Source: Paramecium tetraurelia (Eukaryota > Ciliophora > Oligohymenophorea > Peniculida > Parameciidae). From it: 64,000 nucleotides of DNA. The first letter of the stretch is position 1. The number at the start of each line of letters is the position of its first letter. Below the pieces are notes generated by a model, which saw only the letters and a list, made by a program, of their open reading frames with translations, was not told the DNA's origin and did no database searches. The translations under genes and the position numbers were made by a program. Of this stretch, positions 1-16,796 are shown piece after piece. The DNA lies in contig NW_001798998.1 in the NCBI RefSeq assembly GCF_000165425.1, forward strand, positions 114,835-178,834, written 5' to 3'.

Positions 1-522
1 CCTGAGAGCATAAAGAGCAACAGCAAGGCAAAGGCCTTCTATTTACTATTCATTAAAAATATTAATGATTTGCATTCACCATACCTTAAATAATATATAT
101 CCAAAAACACGTGTGTTATCACATTTTCTAGAAATTAATTAAAAAAACCTCTTTTTTATATACATTTTCAAATTCCATACGAATATTCATGTTCAATCTC
201 ATTGAATCAAACAAAAATTATTCATTCCTGAACATACTTAGGCTGATTCTTCATTTTTATTAGATTAATTAAATGGAATTTCAAAAAATAAAATAAATTA
301 ATTCGCATTATATATATATTCGATCTTAATTATTAAATCTCAAGACAACAAATGAACCTAAATCTCACTTTGAAATGGAACCCACATATTTTATGTTCCA
401 TTTAAAAAACAAAACGAATATGATCATCAATAAAATAATAATGGTTAAATCGGATTTTACGAAGTGAATGTTGATAACCAAATCAGAAATTTTTATATCT
501 ATTATTTAATTTTATGTAATTT
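1..522. other. AT-rich non-coding stretch
   Basis: No open frame with coding character was found in either strand under the ciliate code. The sequence is dominated by A/T runs and short TTAATT-like words. It lies downstream (3') of the channel gene on the minus strand. Confidence 0.5.
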
Positions 523-606
523 TCAATCATTAGATAATTTGATTGCAAGCACAATAATATTAGCGGCAAACAGGAGTAAAGCAATTAAATAGAGAATTAG
601 TTTCAT
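523..606 (-). CDS. tiny hydrophobic ORF, 27 aa (doubtful)
   Basis: A minus-strand ATG..TGA frame encodes 27 residues: Met-Lys, about 20 almost uninterrupted hydrophobic residues, then Lys-Leu-Ser-Asn-Asp. It looks like a lone signal peptide or single-pass membrane micropeptide. No spliced continuation was found downstream. In AT-rich DNA, Leu/Ile-rich frames arise by chance, so this is weakly supported. Confidence 0.18.
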   Translation of the reverse strand: MKLILYLIALLLFAANIIVLAIKLSND

Positions 607-1404
607 GTAGAATTCCCTCCTAATAATTTAATTTGTTTGCTTATCAACTCTTCTTGTTTCCCTTTATATATCTTTGTTCTAATTTTTAAGGTAATTTATA
701 CTGTATTTGCAATACCGACAATTTTTTCTCCTTAATCCAAAAGTTTCTCTTAAACAATCGCAGCAGTTTGATTAGTTTAGGCTAAAGTAGTTACAATGTT
801 TTCTATTTATTAATTCTAATTGTAAAGCATATTGTTGTTATCTAACAAGAGTTCTTTTGATTTATTCGCCATTTTTACAAAGAATAATATTCAATTTAAT
901 TATTACTTTTTTATATTCATATAAGTCTTAAAAAATTAATATTCAATGATATAGAATTTTAATATTATCTCGTCAACATCTCCTCAATCGTAATACCTAA
1001 TAACAAAATCATAGATAATATTAATTTTTTACACATTTATCATGTATTCATACTTATTCACTTAAATAATAGGTCAGGCTGAGAAATTCTCACATTTGTT
1101 TTCCTAATTAATGAATGTACATTAATTAATTTTATAAAATCTTTCTTAAATTAGTAATTCTCTAAATTGATATGTCATATAAATTCTACAATAAACAAGA
1201 TTGGAACAATTTTTCAGCATTCATTTTAGATATACTGTCTATATTTTAATTTTAAATTAATAAAATCACAATAATTAATGAATTGAAACTATATATATAA
1301 TTTGTTCAAAAAATGATAGTGAATCTAAATAAAATAAGAATTGAATCAGATAAACAAACTATTTTTGTTAATTATATAATTAATTTACAAATAAAAAAGG
1401 TTAT
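607..1404. other. AT-rich non-coding stretch
   Basis: I see no gene here. Short frames are Ile/Leu/Asn-rich and broken by TGA. It acts as the 3' flank of the minus-strand channel gene. Confidence 0.5.
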
Positions 1405-3684
1405 TCATAAAATTTTATACATAATCTGCCGTGCAATATATTGAGCAAATCTATTTTTATGACCTCTTATCTTATCCAAGACTTTAGAATATATATTTTA
1501 ATTGTTAATCAACTTAATTACTTTTGTAATATTATAATGAGGATAATAATAATCGTATTCTTCTACTTTATCGATATTTGTTTCAGAATTAAAAATTTAT
1601 GTTTGAATGTCCTCTTAATTTTCTTGGGCATTATTACCTGAAGATGTAGCTGCAAATAAACATCGATGACTCACTTGCCTAGTAATCCTATTCTTAAAAA
1701 CGAATTTTTGTTCTAACTGATTTTGTGGAGTTAACTGAGGAGCATGAACTGAAGTCTAATCAGGATATGATGCTTCGTCTTCATCATTTCTTTGCAAACC
1801 TAATCTAATGAGAAGCTTGTTGTCAACCACAGCAAGTGTTTTGTTCTACTCTAGAAATTATTCAAAGGCTCTTTCCTTAACCAATTAGGAATTAAACCTT
1901 CTTTTCTTTCTCTATCTCATATACATTTGCCTTTCGTGGTCAACACTGCTATTGTAAATTGAGATAACTTTATTCTTATTTTTCCTAAAGAAAACTAATG
2001 GACAATGTTTGAATTGATGATGACTAGAACATGCCTCGCAAATTATCTGATTGTTGTTGTCTCCAAATTAGGTTCCATCCAAAATTAGTCTATACTTTTC
2101 ATACTACCTTGTGTCTTTCTAAAGAATATTCAAGAAATCATTTTAATTGATATAAGCTACTTAGACAAATGTTTAGGCCACCATGTCAAATTGCATCTAA
2201 TCCTAAAAGAAGAATTCTCTTTCACAAACTAATTTACCACTTACATATCTTTTGATTGTCCTATCCAACAAAACTGATTTGATTTTTCCTGAGAGCACAA
2301 TGTAGAGTTTCTCAGGATGATCATCCTTCTTGATTATAAATTCTTCAGGGGCATAGGTTCTTTCATGAACACAATAACATAGTTTTTTTAGTATTTCATC
2401 TGAAAGATTTGAACCTAACAATTTCGATTTCTTGAAATAACTGAAATACATTGCTATTTGAACTTCCTATTTTAATTTTGGATTCAATTGTCCCATCAAT
2501 TCATCCAAATCTAATTCCTCCTCTTATTTAAATTACAAATAATATTCAATATATTTCCGAACTCTAAATTGCAATTAGGTATTTAATCCCCTCTATTTGA
2601 TGTGATTGCTCACTAATCTAAGTTTAGCATTATTAAGATTTTGTTATTCAGCTAATTTGTAGAATATGCTCTAAATCATTCCCAAGGCATATCCAAATGT
2701 ACCCACAACTAGAAATGTCATAAATGTTACAAGTATTTTCTCAGGTGTTGTCACAGGTACTATGTCTCCATATCCCACAGTCATTGAGGTTATGGTTACC
2801 CAATACAACGAAGTAAAGTATTTTACAAATGCATCTGATTCGTATATTCCTTGCTGATGCAGCCAAGTGTGTGAGTATCCATTATCTATTTCAAGAATGG
2901 CAAAGTAATGAAATAAACATGCACAAAAATGAGATATCAGCAAAAGCGAATAAATCAAGCAGAATAGTGAATATATTACTGCTGTCTTTTCTTTGAAATT
3001 AGAGATCTCTTCTATGACTACCATAGTCCTTCTTACCTTGGTCATGCGAATCAACATAAGGTAATTGGCAAATGAGTAGCCGAACCATGAGATTATGAAG
3101 GGTAGCACTACTGTGAGATCAAGAATGAACTCTCCTTTTACGTAATGCCAAAATATATCATGTTTGGAAGTATGTAATATTCCTCTGACATAATAGCCTT
3201 TAAAAAAATTCAAGATTAATTCGATTAAAAATATGCAACTTGGAAGAGTACTAAACAATAAGTAAGCATTTCCAATTTCTTCCTTGCCCAAATCGAATGA
3301 CAACTAGAAGGGAACATACAATATATTCACAATCGTCACAAACATTAAGATGACATCCCACACAAATAGAAATTTGTCAGCAGGTAATAATACAGTTTGA
3401 TTACTTTTAAGGAATGACCATAGTCTCCACCAAATTGCATTCATTAATTTGGCTTCGTACTTGATTTCACCAAACTATATTTTATTAAAATGCCTTATAC
3501 CCTTGTAGGCTGATTTTCTAACAGTCGACTATATAGGTAATATTAAAATGAACTAGTTCGATCCCTAATCAGGTAAAATATATTCTTGTTCAAAATCTTA
3601 AATCTATAAATAGGGGAAAAGTGTTTCATTTTTGTGATAAAAATAGCTATTTTTTGAATAATCTTGAGAGGCTTCATTTTCCAT
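1405..3684 (-). CDS. CNG/HCN-type voltage-gated K+ channel, 759 aa
   Basis: Membrane K+ channel of the cyclic-nucleotide-gated/EAG superfamily. One unbroken frame runs from ATG (3684) to TGA (1405) with TAA/TAG as Gln. N-terminal cytosolic region, then six membrane segments: a basic S4-like stretch (LMLIRMTKVRR), a pore with SMTVGYGDIVP, i.e. the K+ filter GYG, and a cytosolic cyclic-nucleotide-binding fold after S6. In that fold the phosphate-binding cassette is degenerate: the usual FGE is replaced by EREFFF and the expected Arg by Gln, so ligand binding may be lost. The Gln/Asn-rich C-terminal tail is unassigned. Upstream, a short coding-like stretch (EDKRIELEAMNNVEKEI, near 3690-3770) could be a 5' exon, but I found no junction that fits both frames. 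Large paralogue families of such channels drive ciliary behaviour in ciliates. Confidence 0.85.
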
Positions 3685-3883
3685 ACGCTACTTATTCTAT
3701 AAATTTACTCACTGTTCTCGAACTGTTGTATTTCTTTTTCGACATTATTCATGGCTTCTAACTCAATCCTCTTGTCCTCCTGATGTTGAGCTTCTTTTAT
3801 GGAAAACTAGAATAAGAATCTCGTCTTTTTTCATGTTATATTTAGATTTATAAATTGTGTTTAAAAATTAAAGCATTCCAGTC

Positions 3884-4123
3884 ATGGAATATGTTCTAGA
3901 ATATGATATAGATGTACCAATAGAAACAACCATCGCAAAAGTATTCTAGATGCAGCCATTTATGCAAAGGAGCACCATTCAGTAATTATCTTGAGGATAA
4001 CTGAACAATTGGAGATTTGAAACAAGATGCTATTGCAAAGTGATGCTATTACGCGAAGAAGACGAGTTATAAAACAAATTGTAATTGGCTATATTATTGA
4101 TGCTTTTCGGTTAAATAAATTGA
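3884..4123 (+). CDS. small hypothetical protein, about 68 aa (one intron)
   Basis: ATG at 3884 opens a frame that stops at a TGA inside a plausible 33-nt GT..AG intron (3982-4014). Splicing gives 68 residues with an acidic start (MEYVLEYDIDVP) and a second exon containing CYCKVMLLREEDELQNK before TGA at 4121. No family is recognised. It lies between divergent channel genes and could equally be a leftover piece of a larger gene. Confidence 0.3.
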
Positions 4124-4249
4124 TTAAATATTTAAGAAATATAATAGATTGTTGATATTATGAGAAATACTTATTTAGTTTTTTAGCAAGGTGGATGAAT
4201 ATAATACTGAATAAATGATTTAAATTTATAATCTTATATTTAACTTTTG

Positions 4250-7200
4250 ATGGTAATTGGAATAAAAGGCAATCTCGCTTATTACAACAAAATATAATTA
4301 ATTCATTTATTTTATGGAGGAGGAATAATAAATCTTTCGAAATATGGAGATAATATTATTCTTAGATGCATGGTGGATAATAAGATCTATTATTTGCTCG
4401 CAAGAAACGAACAGTACCTCATGGAAACAAAGCTTTAATTGGGTAATTCTTGCACATTTAACATGTACAATTTCCCTTAACACATGGTGTTCACAGTATT
4501 CCCCAAACTTTTATACGAAGCACAAAAAAAATACAATTCAGACAAGTCCATTGGAGCCTCTTTTGATGTTTAGAAACAACTTCTGTACACGAGAATGGAA
4601 ACCGAAAAAAAATATAATCAAAATCTGTTGAAGCAAACCAGAGGGTAAAAAATAATGTACGGAGATACAATAATGCTCTATTAACCATTGAGTTAAGTCT
4701 TTTTACTAAGAGCGGAGAACAATAATTCAAATTCAAATATCGGAACAATTTTGAGTTCTTCAATGTACTTCACAGTTCAACCTGATCCCTTGGCGTTAGA
4801 CATTAAATAAGGATGTCCAGTACACTCTTTCGATCAATTCCTTCTAGTTCAAAGTGACACAATATTGAAATTTGACACCTTGCAAGAAATTTACCGCCTG
4901 CCTGAAGTAGTGAAATCTTAGAATCTTGATCACAATAACGAATTCCTAACCATCCCAGCCATGATTGAGAATCAATACTAATTCAAGTTTTACAAGGCTC
5001 AATACAAGCAATTCACAACTGATTCAAAAGAGTCCATCAGCCACAACACTCTTCAAGCAATTGTATTGAAATAAGACAAAGACAAAAATCATTTGTTCTA
5101 CGGTCAGTATGTACGCATAGTGCACATGCAATAGAAGATAAAAAAAGAGAGGTAGGAATCAAGGAGAAGATCAATCAAAATTGAGGAAGCTTAAGAAAAC
5201 CAAATTAATAAAGGTTACTTGACATCATCGATTAATGCAGTTGGATGCTACCCCTCAGTTTATCTATAGATTAACGACATCTAGAATTCTGATTCAATCG
5301 AAAGGGCAGCATCTATCTTCTAGATCTTGCCAGAAAATGACCAAAAGTATAGTGATGAAGTTTAATTTACTGTTGGAAATAAACCCAATTTGGTAGGTTA
5401 CACTACTTTCCTGCTTAGACACATGTTAACAGGGGAATTCCTAAGAGTCAATCCTTTCGATAATAAGCTGTAATTATCTAAAGATGTTATCAATAAGTAT
5501 CGATAAATCAATACTACGTCATCAAAAAAACTAGAGACCACAAGATAAAATGAACCAAAGTCTACTGTGTAAAAGAATCTGCCAGGCATCAAATTATATA
5601 GAAATCTAATTACTCAATCAAATAACACCAATTAAAATAATATTAATAATATTCAAACTCAATAGGACGAGCGCATTGCAACTCAATACTAATAAACTTA
5701 AGGAAATATAGAAGAACTTGAATAAGGTTCATGTATGTCTGACCATCAATTGCTATTTGTAACTAAATTGGGCAATAATCCTATATTCTATAAAGATTAG
5801 TTGCCTTTTACAAATGATACAACATTCAATATTGCTACAAAAGATGGAAAATGTCCAATTGAAGTTGACAATTAAGAAGAGGGTGGGTATTAAGTTAAGT
5901 TAATAACCAAGTTAGGAATGTTTAATCAATATGGAGAGGATAACTTGGAGTAAACTCTGTATAGATAATTGCACGATGAGTGGATTACTTTGATCCCTGA
6001 TTTAGATTCATTCATAAAAAAGAATAAATATCAATTATCATCATAAGAAAAAGAAGTTCTTGAGTTCATTGAAGGTGAAAAGAAGAGTCAAGCAAAAAAC
6101 AAAGTTGATATGAGACATTATAAATCTGATGATGAAACCTTTAAACCTACTTTTATTAATTTGAATCCTCTCAATACTAAATACTTGGATGTATTAGCAA
6201 ATGAGGACTTTTCAGGTTCCAATTTTAAATTTGAAGTTGTAGACTAAAGTGAAATAGAAGAATTGAGTGAAGTCTTAGATCTAATGTTCCCACTCACAGT
6301 CTTAGCTAAAAACTCAATCCAACTATCAACTTTAAAATTCAAATTCAGCAATCTTAAATTCAAGGACTCCAAAGAATCCAAAGATCTAGCTTCCCAATTT
6401 CTCAGGTGTCAAGCCTAAGCCGTTCAAAATGTCAATTAGGCAGTCAAGTCACTGTTCAAAATTATGTTATGGTTAACTGCCTCTCAAGAAGCTTTGGCTT
6501 AAGAAAATTTAATCTCTGAACCTTTGGTAAGAAGATAGTGTATTGCCAGAGAAATCGGTTGCATAGACTATGTAAATAAGATAATCTATGAGTTAAATAT
6601 CAATGGGCTATTATATGAAGATAAAGATTCAATCAAGTAGGATGAGGAGATGTTTCAATAGGATATCAATCAACTAATTGATTTGCTTTCCTCGTTTTTA
6701 TAATTGGTTTGTAAGAATTCAAATGATAACTCCTTATACGTCGTCTAATGGTATTGTCTCTATAAGCACATACTGTTGAGAGGATAAGTAAACGATTTGA
6801 TGAGACTAGACATCTTGATTACTTAATTGTTCTAATAGTCAGACGTTATGGTTTCGTTTGAATTTGAAGTCACTCAATTATCGAAGGAAACCAAATCTAC
6901 AAACTACAACAAACATGCTTTTAATTTATTAATTGCCTTTTGTCTTTTCACTGAGTTTAGAAAGAAGGAGGGCATCGAAGGAATAATTGATCATATCTTC
7001 AAGCAAAATAAGGATTCCATATTTGCATAGCTCATATTTGATGGCAATATTCAATTGATTTTGAGGGAAAAGATCTAGGACTTTTAGAAAACCATAAGAC
7101 AATCTATGGATTCAGGTCTTCCCATTTCAAGTCCAATCATGATAGAGGGCTTGAATTTTTCGAACAGACTAGCATTGCACGATTACATCATTTCTTGTGT

Positions 7201-10200
7201 GAGGTTGGCTTCAGAAATTTCTAAGTCCTCCCCTGCTTTGACTCTAAAGGAAATCAAGCACTTATTTCCCTTCTATACCGTAGCCAAGATAATCCAAGAT
7301 AATAGCATTTCATCGTTAACCAAATCGTACTTTTTGGAGTTATTCCAGAATTCCTATATGGCTAAACACTTAAATCCTTTGCCAAGAGCCTAATTCCCTT
7401 AGTATTTAAAAATGGTTGTCAAATAGAACAAAGGGAAAGGATTCTTATCAATGTTTAAAAAAGAAGAGTACGACATCATTCTCTATACATTTGCATAGAA
7501 GAAGATTGCTGATGTCTATTAAAAGGTGGCCAAAAAATATTTGGTGGAAACTGATACAACTGTTGATTTTTGGTTATTTTTATCAGATTTCATCACAAAC
7601 TTTTGGAAAAGCAAATCCATATATGAAATTAAAGGCACTGATCACATTTATATTAAATAATTGATTTTAACATTCACAGAGTTCTTAAAAAAAGGATTAT
7701 TCATTGAATATCTTAGCAATGCTCACAATTTTTATAACATGTACCATAAATTCATTGAATTCCTGAAGAATTCTGTCGTTTCAGCTACTCTAGAGGAGAA
7801 ATACATCAAACATTAGTTGTAGGACAACAAAAAATCAAAGGAGCAGAAACCTTTAGAAGTGAAGGATTATTTGTTTGAGAGTTCAGTGGCATAAAGGGCA
7901 GTGTCTAGAACGACTTATGCAAAGAGTATGATATGGCTTGATGAGTTAATTGAGATTCTAATTCTGTTAGAACAATTTCAGCAATCGAGAATGGCAGACC
8001 AATTTATTATCACAGATGACAACTAAACAATGTTTGATGATCTCCAATACTTATAGAAGTTTGCCAAGGATAAAAAGTATGCAGATGTAGTTTAAAGGTT
8101 GAGATAAGCCAAACGAGCAAGTTATCATACAAGAGGATAGCAATCACAAAGTCAACTCAATCAAAAGGATATATTCACAACTCAAGAGTTGACAACAATA
8201 TTGAGAGAGTGTTCTTATGCTCGTAAGACTGTGATCTTAGAATATTTAGGAGGTATAAAATAAACTGATATATCGTTGGTTTACTTTTTGATTGAATTGC
8301 TTACATTAAATTAAATAAGACTATCAGCCAAAGTGACTGAATTATTGTGGCTGATTTATTCATCAAGAAGTAACTTTCTTTAAACATTGAACTAAACTAT
8401 CTTGATTGAGGCATTTGATCAAGGAGAGTTACAATTATAAGTAAATTAGAACATATTTACAGACTTTTCAAATATTTATTGGAAATTGCATTTTGCAATT
8501 ATAGACTTGAAAGAATCCTTGGAGAAAGACTCTAACAAACATTATGAAACAATTAATGATGCCTTATCAGACATGTTAGTGATATTCTTCCCTGATTATG
8601 CTGCTAAATCTGATATGTAAATGTTCATGGAGATTAATTAATTGGAGAATGAGGAGAAACATTACTAGGCACAAGAAGAGAAGATGGTTAAGAGCAAAAT
8701 AAAATAAGAGGTGGCTGTCATAGAATAGTTTGTATCAAGGGCAGAACTTGATCTAATTGACGTCTCAGCACAAAGTCCAATGAGGGATTAATAAAATGAA
8801 TAATTATAATCACTGAAATCGGCCACAATCGATTAGTAATAAAAGTATGTTTGGAAAATCAATAACTCTCTATCAATTGATGTGTTGACCATCTATTATA
8901 GATAAAAGTTATTGAGATACCTGGGATTTCATGATTTGATGTATAAATTGATTGAAAACCTAATATAAGAAACAAGCACTCTATTTAGAGAGAAGGATGT
9001 CCTTGTAAGCAATGCAAATAAGAAAGGATGGGAGATTAAGAGCGACATCTTAGAAAAGAGTATTCTATTCTTGATTTATTTTGTAATACGAAATGAAGAA
9101 AACCAAGAGATGATACTCAATTTAAGTAAGAGGAAGGATTCCTTTCTACATGAAATGTCTAATGTAAAGAGAAAGCAATTGTAGACTTTAATTTATATTT
9201 TGTTTGCTGAACTGTTTAGAGACAATTACAACATATTATTCTCATTAGATAAGTACAACGACGAAAATTCAATATTGGCGAAATTGTTCGGTATTTTTGG
9301 TAACAACTTTGCAAGTAAAAATTATGAAGCAGCAATCTATTTCCTTTAATTTTTATAAATCCTATTGAAAGTAAAAGAGAGTGAAGTTGTGTAAAACTAT
9401 TCAGTAATTATACAATTGTTTTAATCAACTAAACAATTGGCCACATTTGCCAAAGATATTGCAACTCTGATCCACACTATTTATCTCTTAAGATTGGAGC
9501 AATTCTTTACTGGCAGCCATGCACCTCTGCCTCAAACACCCAATAATTAATAAAGGCATGCATAATTTAATGGATTCATTGAAATGCCTTTAGAGGTGCT
9601 ATTCATGACAGAACTACTAAGATTAATGAGAATTATCTGTTCCAAGAGATCAGTTCTCGTTAATGAATTCGTCAATAAACTCTTTCCAGTTACAAGAGTG
9701 GCTGAAATGTTGAAGTAATTGGACGAATGGTACCCTTTGAAATCAGAACTAATCCTCTATTTTTAGAGTGTGTTTCTGGATAATTTACAATTCTTAACCT
9801 TTGAAGAGAAACAAGAAGTTGTTAAAACCATTACTGAAGTGATATTCAAATAAATGACATTGAGTTTTATTGAGAATTAGAATCTTAAGAAAATGGCAAA
9901 TGCAAAATTAGTAAATAACATAGTATTCAATATCTTTGGAATAAGAAATTAGTACACTAGTTAAGAGTTCATTATGTCAATATCCCACGAGAAAGCAAGC
10001 TTTATCTATGTGATTTTTGGAGTCTTGGAAGTGACTGAAAACTTTGTGAAGAAGGTGTTTCCTAAATTTTTTTAGAGTGATGAACAAGAACACTTTGAAG
10101 ATGTTTAAAATGAAATTATTTTCATGGCATAAACCATAAGTGAAACAGTTCAAAAAGTAAAAGAGTACATTAATGATGTACCTAATGGAGGCACAGGTGG

Positions 10201-13200
10201 GAAAATGAAAAATTCGAATTATAAGAGAAGAAGTGGGTAAAAAACAACTAAATTGTTTAATCTAACACATAAATTGCTATCTAGTAACTAGGATGAATAG
10301 AATCAGGAATTGAGCATTCTGGCTAAAGAAGATAATGAAATTGATAAGATCAATATAATTATGATAGTTAAAACAATAGACTCGGTCAAGCTCTCAGAAG
10401 TTTCCTTTTAATTGTAAAGGAATGATATGCAATAAGCAGAATAAGGAATTCTAAATAAATGGATAAATTCCATTAAATCCTAGAGAACCAAACTAGTAGA
10501 TGAACATCTTGTGGCTTCAGAGAGAGAAAATGAAATTTAATAGTTAGTTAATTTAATTATTACTTTAAAACGAGATGATACCACCAAATTTAAGAGAATG
10601 GTAACTGCCCTTATTTAAATGTTATCTGAAACCTCAGTATCTCCCTCTATCAAGTTGAAATCTATCAATATAGTAAGAAAACTATCTAATTATAAAGAAG
10701 ACTTTCAAGTAACCAAGTCGATACTTAAGGATTTGGGTGAACTTGGATTCACAGATTTTCTATGCGATTTAATCAAACAAGAGGTTGATTCTGAATAAAA
10801 GCTCGAATACATTAAGGCCTTTGTGGATTACATTGATGATTCATCGAGAGAAATTTAGAACTCCTTTTTATTGTATCTACAAAGGGATGTTCAGAACACC
10901 TTTATAAGAAATTTGTAAAACTTCATAACAGACATGTTCTAAGATGTCAGAATGGCAGAGATATCTAGAATAGAGAGGAATAATAAGAATATAAATAAGA
11001 TATTGAATAATAAGATCAATGGTTGCATTTTGATATTTGAAATGTTTCGTCTAGGTTGTGAAGATCATTTTAGTGACATGTAAAACTTTTTGAGGATTCA
11101 ACCTAATAGTAAATAACCAATCAACTTTATTATGTTTACAGCTGAATTATTCGAGAAATACGTTGAAAAAATGAATGAACATAACGCAGCTCTAGGTTAA
11201 AAAATACTAGATTTTTTAATTGAATGCGTTTAGGGTCCTTGTCTCGAGAACTAGACTGAATTATGTTAATCTACTAAGATTTTGGAGGTTCTCGAATAAA
11301 TTATCATTCAATAAAGAGTTGATAATGATAAGTTTTAAAGAAGAGATATCGTATTTTCAAGTTTGAGAAGTAAGGTGTTCTTACTTTAATTATCCTTAAT
11401 GGAAGGTAATAGTGATTAAGAAATTGCAAATAAGATATCTCAATATTTCAATCCTCAGATACTCTTCGAGAGAATATAATTAGTTTACTGGAAGATTATC
11501 AAAAAGATAAGAAATACATAAATGCAAATAAATTTAGAGTTGAAAGTGTTGGATAGAGTGAAAACGGAAGCTGAAGAATCTGTAAATCTGCACGGAATCA
11601 TACAGACCAAGGATACTAAGGAGACTTTACCTAATTAAAATTTATTCATGGAGTTCTTCTCGGAGAACTTTAATAGTTCTCGTGGTCCATCACATCTCAG
11701 AGAGTCATAACAAACTTAAGTAAATGCTATACAGGAAGAGGAGATGGAAGAAATGGTTGGTGAAACCTTTATGATGTATCTATTACTCAAGAAACTCAGC
11801 AATTACATTCCCCAAATCAAAAACTTAACTGATGGCGAAAACAATCCCAAATTGAGAAGAGCTCTGAATTACTACAAAAATGAGACTGCCTCCATTGAAA
11901 TTGTGAATATGAATGGCAAATTAGAGAAAATATACTTTTAGGTTCCCACTCTGATGAAATATTTGACAGAAGAAACCAAACACTAATTCATGGAAGAAGT
12001 AGAAAGAGATTCTATCAATGATAAGATCAATGGCTTGCTAGATAACATGGATAACTTTTATATGGAAATGGTGCATTTTATGAAGTTACGAAAAATCGGA
12101 ATCAGATTTAACAATAATTTTATTGTTTATCTGAGAAATGTCTGCATTATTTTGGCTCTCCTCTTGAACATCCTAATTACAATAAATGACACTGAAGAAA
12201 AGCTGGCAAACCTTGCCAAAGCCATAGCTATTGTGAATTGCATTTTGTATGGATTGATTATGCTCACCTGGGTATTTATCAGAATGCAATTGGAGTACGA
12301 TCGAATCTATAAATAGGTGTCAGATTTGATCCAATTAAATTACAATAAGAAATCGAATCAAGGATAGACTTAATAGGTCAATCCAAAAACAGTCATTTAT
12401 CCTTTCCAAATTACATTATTGCAAGCATTCTTAATTATAAAACGAATGTTATTTAGTAGTTACACCTTTTATTGGTTCTTATTGCTGGTCATCAATTTGT
12501 TGGGTTTGCTGTATAATAAATTATTTTATGGGTTTCTACTGTTGGATATCATAGATCATTCGCAAGTGTTAAGAAATGTCATCAAAAGTATTTCACTCAA
12601 TTACAAACAACTTTTGATGACAGCCTTATTGGGAGTCTTAATCATGTATTTAAACATAGTATTTATTTAGGTATTTGTACTCTTTGGTCGCATACTAAAG
12701 CACTGATTTTAAATAATAATTGAAAGATGGCAATGATAATAATGGAGATGATGAAGTTACTGATCCTTTAGATTAGACGGTCTGTTACTCTGCATTTTAA
12801 TGTCTTGTGTATGTAATTCACTAAGGTTTACGAGCAGGTGGAGGAATAGGAGATGCTCTTGAAGCACCTCCGACTCATTCAAACTTAAACTATTATTCAT
12901 AGAGAGTTCTTTATGATGTGACTTTTTTCATTCTCATTAATATCATTTGGCTGAATATCATCTTTGGTATTATTATTGATACCTTTGCTGAATTGAGAGA
13001 TTAGAAGAATCAAAAAGGTAACCTATTATTGTACTATTCAAGATTTCGATTCTCAGAACAGATGTTATATTTGCGACTTAACAAGAACAGTATTTGAAAA
13101 AGAAGGTATATCTTTCGACAATCACGTTCAAAAATATCATAACCCTTGGAATTATCTGGCTTATTTGCTATACTTAAAAGTGAAGCAGAAAACCGAGCAT

Positions 13201-13359
13201 ACAGGCACAGAATCATATGTCTATAGTAAATTCCTGCAAAATGATATAAGTTGGTTGCCCATTTAAAAGGCACTTGATTTAGAATTAATTGCAGAACAAT
13301 AGTAAAAATAAACAATTAATATCAACATCGAAGAACACAACTAAAAATCGCTACATTGA
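4250..13359 (+). CDS. IP3/ryanodine-receptor-type Ca2+ release channel, 3019 aa
   Basis: Intracellular Ca2+ release channel, presumably of ER, alveolar-sac or contractile-vacuole membranes. The frame is open from 4211 to 12645, then two 25-nt introns (12646-12670, 13018-13042) restore it to TGA at 13357. N-terminus: beta-trefoil/MIR-like region ([10 protein letters not shown]). Middle: long helical RIH-type solenoid around residues 700-2300. C-terminus: six-TM block ([17 protein letters not shown].., [12 protein letters not shown]), the diagnostic filter GGGIGD, then the family's zinc motif CYICD...[12 protein letters not shown]. Length is slightly above animal IP3 receptors (~2700) and fits the known Paramecium release-channel family. 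Start is uncertain. ATG 4250 is in frame, but ATG 4314 opens MEEEQQIFR, which would flow into KYGDN if one more A were present near 4341; that start looks more natural. Confidence 0.9.
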
Positions 13360-13736
13360 ATCAATCATTATTCTAGTTATCAAATATAAATATCATGAAT
13401 TTCAATTTTATTTACACAATATATTTGTTGATTTTTTTAGAAATGAATGCTTCATATATTATTATGATTCTAGAATATATTTTTATTGTTCATCAAAAAT
13501 TACTACCTCTTTAATTATTTTATATTTAATACAAAATATTACTTTTTTGTTTTACAGATACATTCTTCAAAAGAAATCTTTCTCTCTAAATTTTACATTC
13601 ATATTATTATTAAAAATGATAAACAGCATCTATCCTACCAAAATTATAAAAGGATTAGAGAAAACGTAATTTGAATTTAATTCACTTTTTCATTCCAAGT
13701 TTAAATAATATATAAAATAGCCTTAATTATTAATTA
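13360..13736. other. AT-rich intergenic
   Basis: Only Ile/Phe/Tyr-rich chance frames are present. It separates the Ca2+ channel stop from the helicase start and probably holds the 3' end of one and the promoter of the other. Confidence 0.5.
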
Positions 13737-16785
<3,049 letters not shown>

Positions 16786-16796
16786 TAATTATATCC

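Noticed and set aside
7416-7664. Plus-strand ORF with Arg/Lys-rich start inside the Ca2+ channel
   Set aside because: It lies in another frame within the continuous channel ORF, whose translation there fits the RIH solenoid.
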